NCBI GenBank assembly: GCA_903885665.1
Contig: CAISJL010000183.1
Span: forward strand, 18,700 to 82,699
Length of the DNA stretch: 64,000 nt
DNA from: an uncultured beta proteobacterium
GTDB lineage: Bacteria > Pseudomonadota > Gammaproteobacteria > Burkholderiales > SG8-41
Direction: 5' to 3'
Positions 27,333 through 39,125 of this stretch are shown one piece after another (position 1 is the first letter of the stretch; every line of letters starts with the position of its first letter). A model generated the notes under the pieces. It saw only the letters and a program-made list of their open reading frames with translations, had not been told where the DNA came from and ran no database searches. Made by a program: the position numbers and the translations under genes.

Positions 27333-28032
27333 CGGAAGATCTTTTTTGAAATTGGGCGTGTCCAAACATAATATCGCGAGTTGCATCGTTTATCGGTGCC
27401 GGATTCGATTCGGCCGCTAACACCTGCAAAGCGCGCTGTACAGCGGGCCTAGCGTTGATCGCATCAAACCAGCGTTGAGCATGCGGATACTCAAGCATGT
27501 CAATGCCACGTTGGTCGGCATGACGTGTCCACGGAAATATAGCCATGTCTGCAATAGTGAATTCCTCCCCTGCAATAAAACTATTCTTTCCAAGTTGCAG
27601 GTCTAGGATACCCATGAGTCGATTGGCTTCATTGGTATAGCGCTCAATCGCATAGGGGTGTTGCTCTTTGGCATAACGACGGAAATGATTGGCTTGGCCA
27701 AACATTGGGCCAACTCCACCCATTTGCCACATTAACCATTGCAAACACGTAAACCGATGTGCAGTATCTTGTGGCATAAAACATCCACTTTTTTCAGCCA
27801 AATACAGCAAAATCGCGCCGGACTCAAACAATGCTAAGGGCGCCCCATGAGGCCCTTCAGGATCAATGATGGCAGGGATACGGTTATTCGGACTGATGTT
27901 TAAAAATTCGGGTGCGAACTGTTCTCCGGTGCGAATATTGACGCTGTGCACGCGATACGGAATAGCAGCCTCTTCTAGCATAATGTGAATCTTATGACCG
28001 TTTGGAGTAGGCCAAGTATATAGTTCGATCAT
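27325..28032 (-). CDS. Glutathione S-transferase family protein (YfcG/Ure2p-like)
   Basis: This 235-residue protein has the thioredoxin-like N-terminal domain starting MIELYTWPTPNGHKIHIMLEE, with SPNNRIPAIIDPEG around the cis-Pro, and a helical C-terminal domain containing FTIADMAIFPW. This is the YfcG/Ure2p-like layout; such enzymes act as glutathione-dependent disulfide reductases or transferases. The C-terminus extends about 25 residues past the core. It overlaps the downstream MFS transporter. Confidence 0.9.
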   Translation of the reverse strand: MIELYTWPTPNGHKIHIMLEEAAIPYRVHSVNIRTGEQFAPEFLNISPNNRIPAIIDPEGPHGAPLALFESGAILLYLAEKSGCFMPQDTAHRFTCLQWLMWQMGGVGPMFGQANHFRRYAKEQHPYAIERYTNEANRLMGILDLQLGKNSFIAGEEFTIADMAIFPWTRHADQRGIDMLEYPHAQRWFDAINARPAVQRALQVLAAESNPAPINDATRDIMFGHAQFQKRSSGA

Positions 28033-28128
28033 CGTCAGTCCGCCTTGTAAAATATCATTAATATCAATAAGTTACTGTGATTTCAGGCTGTGAGTGCCTG
28101 GAATCAGCATTATCTTTCGTATTGTAGT

Positions 28129-28599
28129 CTAAAGGCTCGCCCCATTTTGAATATTCTCCTCCCCGTCTGGAATAGGCCCCCAGCGCAGCAACACCCGTAA
28201 GCGCCGAAAGGCTTGCTGTTCTAGTCGATCGGGCAACATTACCAAATACTCCTGACGTCTAGCGTGCCCAGTTTTTATATTTAAAACAGTTAAATAAGGA
28301 CCAACAACACTACTTCCTAAAATAGCTGCTTCTTCAATGGCGCCATTTCGGCGTTGTAGGCGGCATGTGGTTTTATCAAAAAATGTTAAGCTTGACAGTG
28401 CCCGCGAGGGTCGAAGAAGCGCGGAATGCATGATCGAGCGCCAAGCACTATAGCCTAATCCCATCACAAGTACTAAGTAAACATAAACAGGGATTGGTAA
28501 CATACTGATCAAGACAATCACTACGATATGCATACCCCCTAAAATAATAGCGAGCTGGTAGGATGGTTTGACGATCACATGCAGTAGTTGCGTTCGCAT
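28129..28599 (-). CDS. Small membrane protein resembling YgfX
   Basis: This 156-residue protein has two hydrophobic helices near the N-terminus (residues about 16-34 and 38-52), then a soluble beta-rich part with LRPSRALSSLTF, CRLQRRNG and a C-terminal RRLRVLLRWGP. The order of two helices followed by a charged domain ending RVxLRW is the pattern of YgfX (CptA), which interacts with SdhE. No sdhE gene is adjacent, so the assignment rests on layout alone. Confidence 0.55.
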   Translation of the reverse strand: MRTQLLHVIVKPSYQLAIILGGMHIVVIVLISMLPIPVYVYLVLVMGLGYSAWRSIMHSALLRPSRALSSLTFFDKTTCRLQRRNGAIEEAAILGSSVVGPYLTVLNIKTGHARRQEYLVMLPDRLEQQAFRRLRVLLRWGPIPDGEENIQNGASL

Positions 28600-28611
28600 A
28601 CACGACTCATG

Positions 28612-28669
28612 ATTAGACTCAACATTAGATCTAACATTAGATTTAACATTAGACCCATCATTAAATTAT
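28612..28669. repeat. Imperfect 12-bp tandem repeat (ATTAGAnnnAAC)
   Basis: Four units of 12 bp follow one another: ATTAGACTCAAC, ATTAGATCTAAC, ATTAGATTTAAC and ATTAGACCCATC, then a decaying fifth beginning ATTAAATTAT. They lie just upstream of the YgfX-like gene, in the gap towards ygfZ. Confidence 0.85.
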
Positions 28670-28879
28670 ATCTACCTGATTAAATTGATAATTTTAAATT
28701 TCCAGAATTACAACAGCGACAGCATGATTTACTCAGCATTCTAGAATAAATTCCTTGAATCCAAACAGAGTCCCTCAATAAACCCTTGAAAAGTACGCAT
28801 AGTCGATTAGACTCTAGCAATCTAATCAGGATTCTCCATTCAGCACCGCCAACCGTTTCTAGGACACAATTTCACACCT

Positions 28880-29776
28880 ATGCCCATTTTGCAATTAACA
28901 CGATTCTCTGCGTTGCGCTGTAGCGGACCTGATGCCAGCCAATTTCTGCATGGTCAATTGACCTGCGATGTAGCAGCCCTCCAGCCTGGCACCAGCACCT
29001 ATGGCGGTTATTGCACCCCTAAAGGTCGGCTATTAGCGACATTCATTCTCATTGCAGATGCTGAAAGTTTCCTACTCATCCTACCAAGCTCTATAGCAAG
29101 TAGTATTCATAAACGTTTGTCAATGTATATATTGCGGGCTAAGGTTGTGCTAAAAGACTTAAGCCTCAGCCATGCTTGCATAGGTGTATACGGGCCGGAT
29201 GCCACAACACACCTGGATACCTATCACTTAGCCCTACCAGATCTTCCGAACACCGTTTCACAACAAGATAGCGTTTGGATTACCCATCTATACCCGAATC
29301 GCTACTTCGTCGTTGCACCGCAAACCACCCCAGCAGATCATCTGGCAGGCGCCGAAGATGCTTGGAACTTGCTTGATATTGAAGCGGGTATTCCGTGGAT
29401 TACGCCAGAAATTCAAGACGAATTTACCCCACAAATGGTGAATTTAGATTTGATTGGCGCTTTGAGCTTCACTAAAGGTTGCTATCCCGGACAAGAAATC
29501 GTGGCGCGAACACATTATCTCGGCAAACTCAAGCAGCGTATGTATCACGGTGAAGTTAACTCAATGCCTCAAACAGGTGACCCCTTGTATTGTGCACACT
29601 TTGGCGATCAAATCAGCGGTCGGATTATCACTAGCGCGCGCAATCAACAAGGGTCTGCAGAATTGTTGGCCGTTTTACATACCGACGTCATCAACCAACA
29701 CAGTTACCACTTGGGCTCTAACCATGGCCCTATCATTACCAATATTCACGAACCTAAGCGACCCAATACGCCATGA
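28880..29776 (+). CDS. ygfZ: YgfZ/GcvT-domain folate-binding protein
   Basis: This 298-residue protein has the YgfZ signature KGCYPGQEIVARTHYLGKLK in its C-terminal half and FLHGQLTCDV with YCTPKGRLLA at the N-terminus. YgfZ uses tetrahydrofolate to support iron-sulfur enzymes such as the tRNA methylthiolase MiaB. The Cys of the signature is present. It overlaps the next gene (DUF4936) by 4 nt, so they are translationally coupled. Confidence 0.95.
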   Translation: MPILQLTRFSALRCSGPDASQFLHGQLTCDVAALQPGTSTYGGYCTPKGRLLATFILIADAESFLLILPSSIASSIHKRLSMYILRAKVVLKDLSLSHACIGVYGPDATTHLDTYHLALPDLPNTVSQQDSVWITHLYPNRYFVVAPQTTPADHLAGAEDAWNLLDIEAGIPWITPEIQDEFTPQMVNLDLIGALSFTKGCYPGQEIVARTHYLGKLKQRMYHGEVNSMPQTGDPLYCAHFGDQISGRIITSARNQQGSAELLAVLHTDVINQHSYHLGSNHGPIITNIHEPKRPNTP

Positions 29777-30054
29777 ATTATGCCTATTACGTTTACTATC
29801 GAGTAAATCCCGATCACTTGCTCCAATGCCAAGAAGCGTGCACAGCAATTCTTGCGGCAGTCTACGCTGCCACCGGAATTCAGGGCCGGGTATTAAAGAA
29901 GCGAAAGGAGCCATACTTATGGATGGAAGTTTACGAGAACGTAAAGTCTGAAGCTGAATTTGAATGGGCTTTGGCAGAGGCAGTATCCAATAGTCAACTA
30001 CAACCACACCTACAAGCAGGGCAAAATCGCCACATAGAATGCTTCAGCGAATAG
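29773..30054 (+). CDS. DUF4936 family protein
   Basis: A 93-residue protein with the DUF4936 pattern: YAYYVYYRVNPD at the N-terminus, GIQGRVLKKRKEPYLWMEVYENV in the middle and a helical end. The ATG overlaps the ygfZ stop (ATGA-type, 4 nt). The ferredoxin-like predicted alpha-beta order suggests an antibiotic-monooxygenase-like fold, but function is unknown. It is cotranscribed with ygfZ and the NRDE-family gene. Confidence 0.88.
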   Translation: MNYAYYVYYRVNPDHLLQCQEACTAILAAVYAATGIQGRVLKKRKEPYLWMEVYENVKSEAEFEWALAEAVSNSQLQPHLQAGQNRHIECFSE

Positions 30055-30060
30055 ATATAT

Positions 30061-30831
30061 ATGTGCTTGATTTTATTGAGTTTTAAGTCTAACAAAGAGT
30101 TCCCCCTCATCATTGGATCAAATCGTGATGAGCGACATGAGCGACCCACAGCAGATGCCGGATTTTGGGATGATCACCCAGATCTATATGCCGGACGCGA
30201 TCTTCAAGACGGTGGTACTTGGTTAGGTATTACTACCAATGGCCGAATCTCCGCATTAACTAATTACCGAGAACCACAACCACGACGCACTGATGTGCGC
30301 TCCAGAGGCACTTTGGTCAGCGATTATTTGGTGGGATCTTTGTCTGGCCAAGATTATTTAAACAGTCTCGCCGCTGATGCACTCAATTACAATCCGTTTA
30401 ATTTAATTGCAGGCAACCTAGAGGAGTTATGGTATCTCTCAAACCGAGGCAGCGGTGTGAGCCCAGTGACTCCGGGGGTTCATGGCTTGAGCAACCATTT
30501 GTTAGATACGCCCTGGCCCAAAGTGAAGTTAGGCTGCGATACCCTCAATGCCCTGGATCACTGTAAAGACCCTGATACGATTATTGAGACATTATTGAAT
30601 ACCTTGGCTGACCAGCGTCGTGCGCGGATTACTGAGTTACCCAAGACCGGAGTCACCTTGCAACTGGAAAAAACCTTATCGCCGCCCTTTATCATGGGCG
30701 ACCACTATGGCACGCGAAACTCCATGGTGGTCATTGTTTCCGCGTCAGGAGAAGTGTTTGTGCATGAGAAACGTTTTGGACCGCAAGCAAGATTTGCAGG
30801 CGAAACAGCTAGGGCCTTTAAAATCAGATAG
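30061..30831 (+). CDS. NRDE (TANGO2-like) family protein
   Basis: This 256-residue protein starts MCLILLSFKS, with the Cys2 typical of Ntn-like NRDE proteins, and has the name-giving SNRDERHERPT, then YAGRDLQDGGTWLGI and LTNYRE. The C-terminus contains TRNSMVVIV. Bacterial members are uncharacterised; eukaryotic TANGO2 is linked to lipid or haem handling. It starts 6 nt after the DUF4936 stop. Confidence 0.92.
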   Translation: MCLILLSFKSNKEFPLIIGSNRDERHERPTADAGFWDDHPDLYAGRDLQDGGTWLGITTNGRISALTNYREPQPRRTDVRSRGTLVSDYLVGSLSGQDYLNSLAADALNYNPFNLIAGNLEELWYLSNRGSGVSPVTPGVHGLSNHLLDTPWPKVKLGCDTLNALDHCKDPDTIIETLLNTLADQRRARITELPKTGVTLQLEKTLSPPFIMGDHYGTRNSMVVIVSASGEVFVHEKRFGPQARFAGETARAFKIR

Positions 30832-30905
30832 TTACGATGATATTCTCAATGCGAACAGCAGAATTGATATGCCATTTAAACGCATCTAGTGAAGAGTAAT
30901 TCAAC

Positions 30906-31646
30906 CTAAATTGTCAAACCGCCACTGACCTCTAGCACTGCACCGTTGATATAACTTGCCTCATCAGAGGCTAGAAATGCGAATGTATTAGCGACCTCTT
31001 CAGGTTTACCCAAGCGCCCCATCGGCACGCGTTTCTCTAAAGTCTCGACAACTTTCTCGGGCATAGCGCCTAAAATACTGGTTGCTATAAATCCAGGACA
31101 AACTGCGTTTGAACGTATACCTTTTGATCCAAGCTCGCGGGCCCAAGTCTTTACCATGCCGATGACCGCAAATTTACTCGCTGCATAATTGGTTTGGCCA
31201 AAATTGCCATACAAGCCAACAATTGATGAAGCATTCAAAATCACACCCGATTGCTGGGATATCATTTGATTGACCACAGCGCGGGTGCAGTTATAAACAC
31301 CTTTGAGATTGATATCAATGACACGATCGAACTGCTCATCGGTCATATTCTTCAGTTGGGCATCTGCGACAATTCCAGCATTGTTAACCAGAATATCGAT
31401 GCGGCCCCAGTGCGCTACAATGAACTCGACTAAAGCATCTAGCTCGGGCCTGTTTCTGACATCTGCGATGCGACCTATGGCAGAGCCACCTTCAGCCAGG
31501 CACAAAGCAACCGTCTCATCAATCCATTCTTGTTTAATATCGCAGACAACAACCTTAGCACCTTCACGAATAAATTTTAAAGCAGTAGCTTGCCCAATAC
31601 CCCGGCCTGCACCGGTAATCATGGCCACTTTATTCAAGAGTCGCAT
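30906..31646 (-). CDS. Short-chain dehydrogenase/reductase (FabG-like)
   Basis: A 246-residue SDR with the cofactor motif TGAGRGIG, NNAG, the catalytic Ser in NASSIVG, and YAASK carrying the Tyr and Lys. The C-terminus VSGGLTI is typical of FabG-like oxidoreductases. The frame is open to 31694, but the ATG at 31646 has AAAGGT at good spacing and matches the family N-terminus. An Asp after the beta-2 strand (VVCDIKQ) favours NAD. Substrate unknown. Confidence 0.93.
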   Translation of the reverse strand: MRLLNKVAMITGAGRGIGQATALKFIREGAKVVVCDIKQEWIDETVALCLAEGGSAIGRIADVRNRPELDALVEFIVAHWGRIDILVNNAGIVADAQLKNMTDEQFDRVIDINLKGVYNCTRAVVNQMISQQSGVILNASSIVGLYGNFGQTNYAASKFAVIGMVKTWARELGSKGIRSNAVCPGFIATSILGAMPEKVVETLEKRVPMGRLGKPEEVANTFAFLASDEASYINGAVLEVSGGLTI

Positions 31647-31764
31647 ATTGACCTTTCTCTGAAGCACAGCGGTAAAAAATGTCGCAGTGCACAATTTATC
31701 TTATTTTGCGGCAATGCACAATTAAATTCGCCAATACCCTGTAGAGACTAAGCTAATGGTAATG

Positions 31765-32702
<938 letters not shown>

Positions 32703-32777
32703 CTAGAGACAAGTTAGAACATTAATCCGCAAAAAATAATATCATCGCCAAGTGATTCAAATTAACACCGCACGACA

Positions 32778-33137
32778 TCAAATAAAGAACTGCTGATACT
32801 GCTCTGCTTTAAAACCCAGTATCAGCTTGCCTTGATGCGCTAACACAGGTCTTTTAATCATCGACGGTTGCAACACCATCCATTGCAATGCCAAGGTCTC
32901 ACTCAGATTGTTGCGTTCGGTTTCAGGCATACGGCGAAACGTTGTACCGCTCCGATTAATCACCATTTCCCAACCTAAGACTGCACACCAATTACGCAGT
33001 GTTGCCTGATCAATACCCAACAACTTATAGTCATGAAAAGCATAATCAATATGATGTTGATCTAACCACAAACGCGCCTTCTTCATCGTATCGCACTGGC
33101 GTATACCGTAAATCGTGGGTTTCTGAGCTTGAGTCAT
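32778..33137 (-). CDS. ArsC/Spx-family protein (YffB-like)
   Basis: This 119-residue protein has the thioredoxin-like ArsC fold: YGIRQCDTMKKARLWLDQH with a single Cys at the helix start, DYKLLGID, and IKRPVLAHQGKLILGF near the C-terminus. The arrangement (Cys-Asp-Thr) matches YffB/Spx-like reductases rather than arsenate reductases, which need the CX5R-like environment. Function is not established. It lies 6 nt after the tex gene start region on the same strand, upstream of tadA. Confidence 0.88.
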   Translation of the reverse strand: MTQAQKPTIYGIRQCDTMKKARLWLDQHHIDYAFHDYKLLGIDQATLRNWCAVLGWEMVINRSGTTFRRMPETERNNLSETLALQWMVLQPSMIKRPVLAHQGKLILGFKAEQYQQFFI

Positions 33138-33143
33138 AGCGCG

Positions 33144-35573
33144 CTAGCTTCGTTGCTTAAGTTTAGCAAAAGCAAGTGCCATAGCATTGGGAGCCTCAGC
33201 CACTACGGTGTTACCGTGACTACTTGATCGGTGGTTAGCTCTATTCTGTGCCCCACCATTTGATGCAGACCGTGCCGCAGATTTAGGTTGATCACCTGGA
33301 TGACGAGATGTATTTGCGCGGGGCTCACTAGCGTCATCTAAGCGCATTGTTAATGCAATCCGTTGGCGCTTAGGGTCAACTTCGAGCACCTTCACTTTCA
33401 CAATCTGCCCTGGTTTAACCACTTCATGCGGGTCTTTCACAAAGCGATGCGATAACGCAGAAACATGCACCAAACCATCCTGATGTACACCAATATCTAC
33501 AAACGCACCAAAAGCAGCAACATTGGTGACCACACCTTCTAGAATCATATCTGGTTGTAGGTCGGTTAACTTTTCAACACCCTCTTGAAAGATCGCCATC
33601 TTAAATTCAGGGCGAGGGTCCCGACCCGGCTTCTCAAGCTCAGATAAAATATCCCGCACCGTAGGCAGACCAAATTGATCATCCACGAAAGACTCCGCAG
33701 GAACACTGCGCAGCAATCCAGATTCACCCATCACCTCCATAATACCTTTACCCAGATGCGACAAAATTCGCTCTACAACAGGATAAGCCTCAGGGTGAAC
33801 AGCAGAAAAATCTAGCGGATTATCACCACCACTCACACGCAAAAAACCAGCCGCTTGCTCAAATGTTTTAGCACCCATACGCGGTATCTTACGGATGGTA
33901 TCGCGATTAGGAAACGCACCATGAGCATCACGATACTCCACGATATTGCGCGCTAGTGTGGCATTTAAACCAGACACTCTTGCTAACAATGCAGATGATG
34001 CGGTGTTCACGTCCACACCAACTGCATTTACACAATCCTCAACCGTTGCATCGAGTGCCTTTGCAAGCGCGCGTTGATTTACGTCATGTTGATATTGCCC
34101 CACACCAATCGCTTTAGGATCAATTTTGACCAACTCAGCCAAAGGATCTTGGATACGTCTGGCAATAGAAACCGCTCCACGGATGCTCACATCTAAATCT
34201 GGAAACTCAGCTGCTGCAAATGCAGAGGCTGAATACACCGAAGCACCAGCCTCGCTCACAACCACTTTGGTTAATTTAATGGTGGGTGCAATTGTATTAA
34301 TACGCTTAATTAACTCCCCAGCTAATTTATCAGTTTCTCGACTGGCAGTACCATTACCAATAGAAATCAAATTCACTTGATGCTGAACAACTAAACGACC
34401 TAGAACAGCTAAAGACCCCTCCCAGTCATTACGCGGGGCATGTGGATAAATAGTTGCCGTATCGAGCAACTTACCGGTTGCATCCACAACAGCTAATTTA
34501 CAGCCCGTTCGCAGACCTGGATCGAGTCCCAAAACTGCCTTAGGGCCAGCAGGTGCAGCAAGTAATAAATCATGCAGATTGCGCCCAAAAATCTTAATCG
34601 CTTCGGATTCGGCAGACTCACGTAATTGGATCAATAGATCCGAAGTGATATGCACATGAATTTTCACACGCCATGCCCAATAGCAAACCGACATCAGCCA
34701 TGAATCGGCTGCGCGCCCTTGGTCAGAAATACCCACATATTTAGCAATCATCATCACGCATGGATGAGGAGACAAAGCTTCTAATTCTTCACCTAAATTT
34801 AATTGCAAACTTAAAATACCAAGAGTTCTACCTCGAAATAATGCCAGCGCGCGATGCGAAGGTACTGTATTTAAACGTTCCCTGTATTCATAATAATCGC
34901 GAAATTTTTCATCCTCTGCCCCCTCTTGACCCTTAATCACCACAGAGACCAGGAACCCTTCCCGATACAAACGATCTCTTAGCGTAGAGAGTAACTCAGC
35001 AATTTCAGAGAAGCGCTCAGATAAAATATCTTTAGCTCCATCCAATGCCGCTTTTGCATCTGCAATATTAATAGCCTCTTTAGCTTCGGTTGCTGCTTCA
35101 ACTCGAATAAAGCGTAGCGCTTCAACCTGCGGGTCCAGCGTGGGGTCTTGGAGGAGTGCATCTGCAAGCGGCTCTAATCCAGCTTCACGGGCAATTTGCG
35201 CCTTGGTTCGCCGTTTTGGTTTGTATGGTAAGTATAGGTCTTCTAGCGTTTGCTTCGTCGCGCTTGCTCCTATCGCTAATCGCAACTCATCAGTTAACTT
35301 ACCCTGCTCTTCAATTGAAGCCAGAATCGTTGAACGCCGATCTTCGAGTTCGCGCAAATAAGCCAGGCGTTCCTCAAGCGTGCGTAATTGGGTGTCATCC
35401 AGATTCTCAGTTACCTCTTTACGATAACGCGATATAAAGGGAACAGTAGCACCATCATCTAACAATTCAACCGCAGCAACAACTTGACGAACTTTAATAT
35501 TTAATTCTGTGGCAATTGCCTGGGCAATTTTAATTTGTACATCACTCACCACATTGGTAACATTGGTATTCAT
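33144..35573 (-). CDS. tex: RNA-binding transcriptional accessory protein Tex
   Basis: About 809 residues. The layout is the Tex N-terminal helical domain ([24 protein letters not shown]), a YqgF-like domain with [16 protein letters not shown], a helix-hairpin-helix region ([16 protein letters not shown]) and a C-terminal S1 domain ([26 protein letters not shown]) with a basic tail. The frame is open to a GTG at 35606, but the ATG at 35573 avoids overlap with rdgC and is chosen. Tex affects transcript stability and transcription-related stress. It is close behind rdgC, which ends 11 nt upstream. Confidence 0.96.
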   Translation of the reverse strand: MNTNVTNVVSDVQIKIAQAIATELNIKVRQVVAAVELLDDGATVPFISRYRKEVTENLDDTQLRTLEERLAYLRELEDRRSTILASIEEQGKLTDELRLAIGASATKQTLEDLYLPYKPKRRTKAQIAREAGLEPLADALLQDPTLDPQVEALRFIRVEAATEAKEAINIADAKAALDGAKDILSERFSEIAELLSTLRDRLYREGFLVSVVIKGQEGAEDEKFRDYYEYRERLNTVPSHRALALFRGRTLGILSLQLNLGEELEALSPHPCVMMIAKYVGISDQGRAADSWLMSVCYWAWRVKIHVHITSDLLIQLRESAESEAIKIFGRNLHDLLLAAPAGPKAVLGLDPGLRTGCKLAVVDATGKLLDTATIYPHAPRNDWEGSLAVLGRLVVQHQVNLISIGNGTASRETDKLAGELIKRINTIAPTIKLTKVVVSEAGASVYSASAFAAAEFPDLDVSIRGAVSIARRIQDPLAELVKIDPKAIGVGQYQHDVNQRALAKALDATVEDCVNAVGVDVNTASSALLARVSGLNATLARNIVEYRDAHGAFPNRDTIRKIPRMGAKTFEQAAGFLRVSGGDNPLDFSAVHPEAYPVVERILSHLGKGIMEVMGESGLLRSVPAESFVDDQFGLPTVRDILSELEKPGRDPRPEFKMAIFQEGVEKLTDLQPDMILEGVVTNVAAFGAFVDIGVHQDGLVHVSALSHRFVKDPHEVVKPGQIVKVKVLEVDPKRQRIALTMRLDDASEPRANTSRHPGDQPKSAARSASNGGAQNRANHRSSSHGNTVVAEAPNAMALAFAKLKQRS

Positions 35574-35583
35574 AAGAGCACTT

Positions 35584-36486
35584 TCATGATTGATTCTTCT
35601 CGCCACCTAAGACTGATACCAGATCAGCAATCATCAACGATAGCTCTCCAGTCATTAATACAAAATCCATTTCAAACTGCTCTAAATCATTTTCAATTTT
35701 TGCATCTGATTCACGCTTTAAAATATTTAAAAAACTAATTTTTTTAATTTGGAGCTGATCAGTCAAAATAAAAGAAATACGATCATTCCAAGTCAAACCC
35801 AATTGCAGGGTTTTTTTTCCGGCAAGGATATGATCTTTAATTTCCTTACCCTCAAGAGAATGTCTTACATAGCGCACAGTGGCTCGGCTGGCATCTAGAG
35901 AACAGAGCTCTAAATCCTGGTCTATGGTAAATACCCCAGGTGCATCGCCACTTAATAACCATTGCGACATCACACTACCTGGAGACATCTCAGTATCAAT
36001 ACGTTTAGCCTGCATAGTGTCGTCAGCGCGGCGTAAGGCTTCCATCAATGACTCAGATTTTTTATCAGCGCCTGTATCGACAACTAAAAATTTATTTTTC
36101 ACATCAATCCAAGCAGCCATCGAGGCGCGCTTAGATAGCGCTCTGGGCAAGAGTTCAGTCGTCACTTGTTCTCGGAGGTCGCGCATTTGTTTGCGCCCTA
36201 AGGGGTGGCCAATCTGCTTCTCAATTTCGGCTACACGGTCTTTAGTGTGCTGCCGAATAACGGTAGAAGGCAACAACTTCTGCTCAACCCCGAAGTTGAT
36301 CAGATAATGACCCATTTGTTGATATAAAAAAACGCCGTCTTCATGGGGAAAAGTCCAACCCTGACTCTCCATTTGAAAACCGCCGCAGGGCTGCAACGGT
36401 TGCAACGACAGTTTCTGCTCTAAATCATCTCCATTAGCGACCCAATCATTTGGAACTCGATAGATCACTGCATTTTTAAACCACAT
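35584..36486 (-). CDS. rdgC: Recombination-associated protein RdgC
   Basis: A 300-residue protein with the full-length RdgC pattern: [11 protein letters not shown] at the start, [43 protein letters not shown] and a C-terminal [20 protein letters not shown]. RdgC is a ring-shaped double-stranded DNA-binding protein that modulates RecA. The gene is preceded by a tetranucleotide-periodic AT-rich array. Confidence 0.96.
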   Translation of the reverse strand: MWFKNAVIYRVPNDWVANGDDLEQKLSLQPLQPCGGFQMESQGWTFPHEDGVFLYQQMGHYLINFGVEQKLLPSTVIRQHTKDRVAEIEKQIGHPLGRKQMRDLREQVTTELLPRALSKRASMAAWIDVKNKFLVVDTGADKKSESLMEALRRADDTMQAKRIDTEMSPGSVMSQWLLSGDAPGVFTIDQDLELCSLDASRATVRYVRHSLEGKEIKDHILAGKKTLQLGLTWNDRISFILTDQLQIKKISFLNILKRESDAKIENDLEQFEMDFVLMTGELSLMIADLVSVLGGEKNQS

Positions 36487-36580
36487 GGTAAAAAGTCATG
36501 AAATAAATTCTTTTAAACAAAGTTAAACTGTCAAAACCAACACATCTTAAATAAGATATAAAGTTAATAAAAAGATAAAT

Positions 36581-36636
36581 CCATAAATAAATCAATAAAT
36601 CAAACAAACAATCAATGAATCAATCAATCAAAAAAA
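36581..36636. repeat. Four-bp periodic array (CAAT/AAAT/CAAA units)
   Basis: From about 36581 the sequence reads in 4-bp steps as AAAT, AAAT, CAAT, AAAT, CAAA, CAAA, CAAT, CAAT, GAAT, CAAT, CAAT, CAAA: around 13 degenerate units. It lies 95-150 bp upstream of rdgC, between it and the amidohydrolase stop. Confidence 0.8.
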
Positions 36637-36646
36637 TTATAATCGA

Positions 36647-37474
36647 CTACGACCAACCTAAATATTCATTGATTGCACGACCCATAATCCATTCCCGATC
36701 TGCTTCACTTAGCCACGTCAACTCTTCAGTAAATAAAGTGACGCATTGGCGATATGGGCAGGTAAGACGCGACAAGTCCGAACCCCAAAACATTCTCTGA
36801 GGGCCAAAAGCATCGTAGACCTGACGTATATAAGTGTGAATACTCTTGAATGGGTAGGCATCTTCTGCAAAAATTGGTAATGCACTCACCTTAACAGCGA
36901 CATGCGGATGCCGTGCCAATGCCAGTAAATTTTCAATACCAGAAAATGCAGCTGCCCCTTTGGCGTGTCCTGTCATACCCATATGATCAATAATTAATCG
37001 TAAGTTGGGATAACGACTAATCACATCTTCAGCCAAGTGCATCAATGGAAACGGAAACAACGCCATAATCGGCATATTCAATTGCTCTGCACTAGCCCAA
37101 AACCATTCCATACGACCAGCCAAAAGCGGCTCACGCAATACATCAGTCGTAAACAACACTCGAATACCCAGCATCCCAGGCTGCTCACGCCAAGTGCGCA
37201 TTAAGCCGTGCGACTCAGGCAAGTCTGTATCTAATCGTCCCATAATCGCAAAACGATCTGGATGAAGCGATGCCGCTTCAAGCGCTAAATCATTTCTATC
37301 GCCTTCCCATGATGGAGGGACAATAATCGCACGGTTAACCCCGGCAGCATTCATTTCTTGAAGCAATTCATCTTTTTCCAAGGGAATTGGTCTTTGCGGT
37401 GGCGCACGCTTAGGCCATGGCCGTTGCGGTGTATCGGCACCCCATATATGTACTTGTGAGTCAGTAATGATCAT
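36647..37474 (-). CDS. Amidohydrolase family protein (metal-dependent hydrolase)
   Basis: This ~275-residue TIM-barrel hydrolase starts MIITDSQVHIWG, with HxW-type replacement of the first metal pair, then GVNRAIIVPPSWEGD, RLIIDHMGMTG and MFWGSDLSRLTCPY near the C-terminus with the metal Asp. The pattern is of the 2-pyrone-4,6-dicarboxylate lactonase / amidohydrolase-2 group. The ATG at 37474 has AAGGAG at good spacing, so the longer frame to 37510 is rejected. Substrate unknown. It is probably cotranscribed with guaA, whose stop is 26 nt upstream. Confidence 0.88.
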   Translation of the reverse strand: MIITDSQVHIWGADTPQRPWPKRAPPQRPIPLEKDELLQEMNAAGVNRAIIVPPSWEGDRNDLALEAASLHPDRFAIMGRLDTDLPESHGLMRTWREQPGMLGIRVLFTTDVLREPLLAGRMEWFWASAEQLNMPIMALFPFPLMHLAEDVISRYPNLRLIIDHMGMTGHAKGAAAFSGIENLLALARHPHVAVKVSALPIFAEDAYPFKSIHTYIRQVYDAFGPQRMFWGSDLSRLTCPYRQCVTLFTEELTWLSEADREWIMGRAINEYLGWS

Positions 37475-37500
37475 ATTTTTCACTCCTTGATAAATTGTTA

Positions 37501-39066
37501 TTATTCCCACTCAATAGTAGCCGGTGGTTTTCCTGAAATATCATAGACGACCCGATTAATTCCACGCACCTCGTTAATAATACGATTAGATACTGTAGCT
37601 AATAAATCATAGGGTAACTCAGCCCAATGCGCAGTCATAAAATCTGTTGTTTGAACAGCTCTTAACGCAATTACATACTCATAAGTACGGCCATCACCCA
37701 TCACCCCCACTGATTTAACAGGTAAAAAAACCGCAAAAGCTTGCGCAGTTTTGTCATACCATCCAAATTGCCGCAATTCATCGATAAATATAGCATCCGC
37801 TCGACGCAATAAGTCTGCAAACTCTGGTTTAATCGCGCCTAGTATTCTCACTCCAAGACCAGGCCCGGGGAACGGGTGTCTGTATACCATCTCACGCGGC
37901 AAACCAAGTGCTACACCAAGCTCTCGCACTTCATCTTTAAATAACTCACGCAAAGGCTCTAAGAGTTTGAGATGCAATGTGTCTGGTAGGCCCCCAACAT
38001 TGTGGTGCGATTTAATCGTATGCGCTTTTTTGGTTTTAGCACTCGCAGACTCAATCACATCCGGATAAATTGTGCCTTGAGCAAGCCACTTTGCGTGCGG
38101 TCGCTTTGCTGACTCTTTTTGAAAGACTTCAACAAATTCACGCCCAATAATTTTACGTTTCTGCTCTGGATCAGACACACCTTCCAAGCAACTTAAAAAT
38201 TGCTCTGTAGCGTTAACATGTATCACGCGTACACCAAGATTATTTGCAAATGTCGCCATGACTTGCTCTGCTTCATGCAGCCGGAGTAACCCATTATCGA
38301 CAAATACACAGGTTAACTGGTCTCCAATCGCAAGATGGATTAACGCTGCTGCCACAGAGGAGTCCACGCCACCAGACAATCCGAGTATCACCTCATCTTG
38401 CCCAACTGTCTTTTTGATATGCGCTATAGCCACAGCAACATAATTGGGCATTGTCCAATCACCATTGAGCTGTGCAATTTCTCGCACAAATCTTTTGATA
38501 ATTGATGCGCCTTGTTTTGTATGGGTCACTTCAGGATGAAATTGAACGGCATAAAATTGCCTTTGTTCGTCTGCCATCCCCGCAATAGGACAGTTATCGT
38601 TACTCGCCATGACTTTGAAACCTGTAGGCAGATCAACGACTTTGTCACCATGACTCATCCATACATCCAGAAGACCATGACCTTCCGTATTAGTATGGTC
38701 AGCGATGTCATTCAACAAGCGGGTATGACCACGTGCGCGCACCTGCGCATAACCAAACTCTCGAACATGGCCCATCTCTACTGTACCACCCAGTTGACTG
38801 GCCATGGTCTGCATACCATAGCAAATCCCCAGCACGGGCACACCTAATTTAAAAATGATCTCCGGAGCACGAGGCGTGCTCTCCTCCCATACTGACGAAG
38901 GTCCGCCAGATAAAATAATTGCTTTAGGAGAGAATTCCTGAATGAACGCCTCGCTGACGTCATAGGGATGCAGCTCACAATACACATTTAACTCACGCAC
39001 TCGACGTGCAATTAATTGTGAATACTGCGAACCAAAATCTAATATTAATATACTGTTGTTATGCAT
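37501..39066 (-). CDS. guaA: GMP synthase (glutamine-hydrolysing)
   Basis: A 521-residue GuaA of normal length. The glutamine amidotransferase part has GICYGMQ (Cys82) and FHPEVTHT; the ATP pyrophosphatase part has the P-loop [13 protein letters not shown], then the dimerisation domain ending in a normal PPATIEWE C-terminus. It makes GMP from XMP, glutamine and ATP. It is directly downstream of guaB, the preceding step, 59 nt away. Confidence 0.98.
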   Translation of the reverse strand: MHNNSILILDFGSQYSQLIARRVRELNVYCELHPYDVSEAFIQEFSPKAIILSGGPSSVWEESTPRAPEIIFKLGVPVLGICYGMQTMASQLGGTVEMGHVREFGYAQVRARGHTRLLNDIADHTNTEGHGLLDVWMSHGDKVVDLPTGFKVMASNDNCPIAGMADEQRQFYAVQFHPEVTHTKQGASIIKRFVREIAQLNGDWTMPNYVAVAIAHIKKTVGQDEVILGLSGGVDSSVAAALIHLAIGDQLTCVFVDNGLLRLHEAEQVMATFANNLGVRVIHVNATEQFLSCLEGVSDPEQKRKIIGREFVEVFQKESAKRPHAKWLAQGTIYPDVIESASAKTKKAHTIKSHHNVGGLPDTLHLKLLEPLRELFKDEVRELGVALGLPREMVYRHPFPGPGLGVRILGAIKPEFADLLRRADAIFIDELRQFGWYDKTAQAFAVFLPVKSVGVMGDGRTYEYVIALRAVQTTDFMTAHWAELPYDLLATVSNRIINEVRGINRVVYDISGKPPATIEWE

Positions 39067-39125
39067 GATTAATTTTCAAAGTGAACCTTCAATAATTTAC
39101 TTAAAGCCAGTCACCAAATTTAAAA

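Noticed and set aside
36581..36636. CRISPR array
   Set aside because: The period is 4 bp with no spacers and no cas genes.
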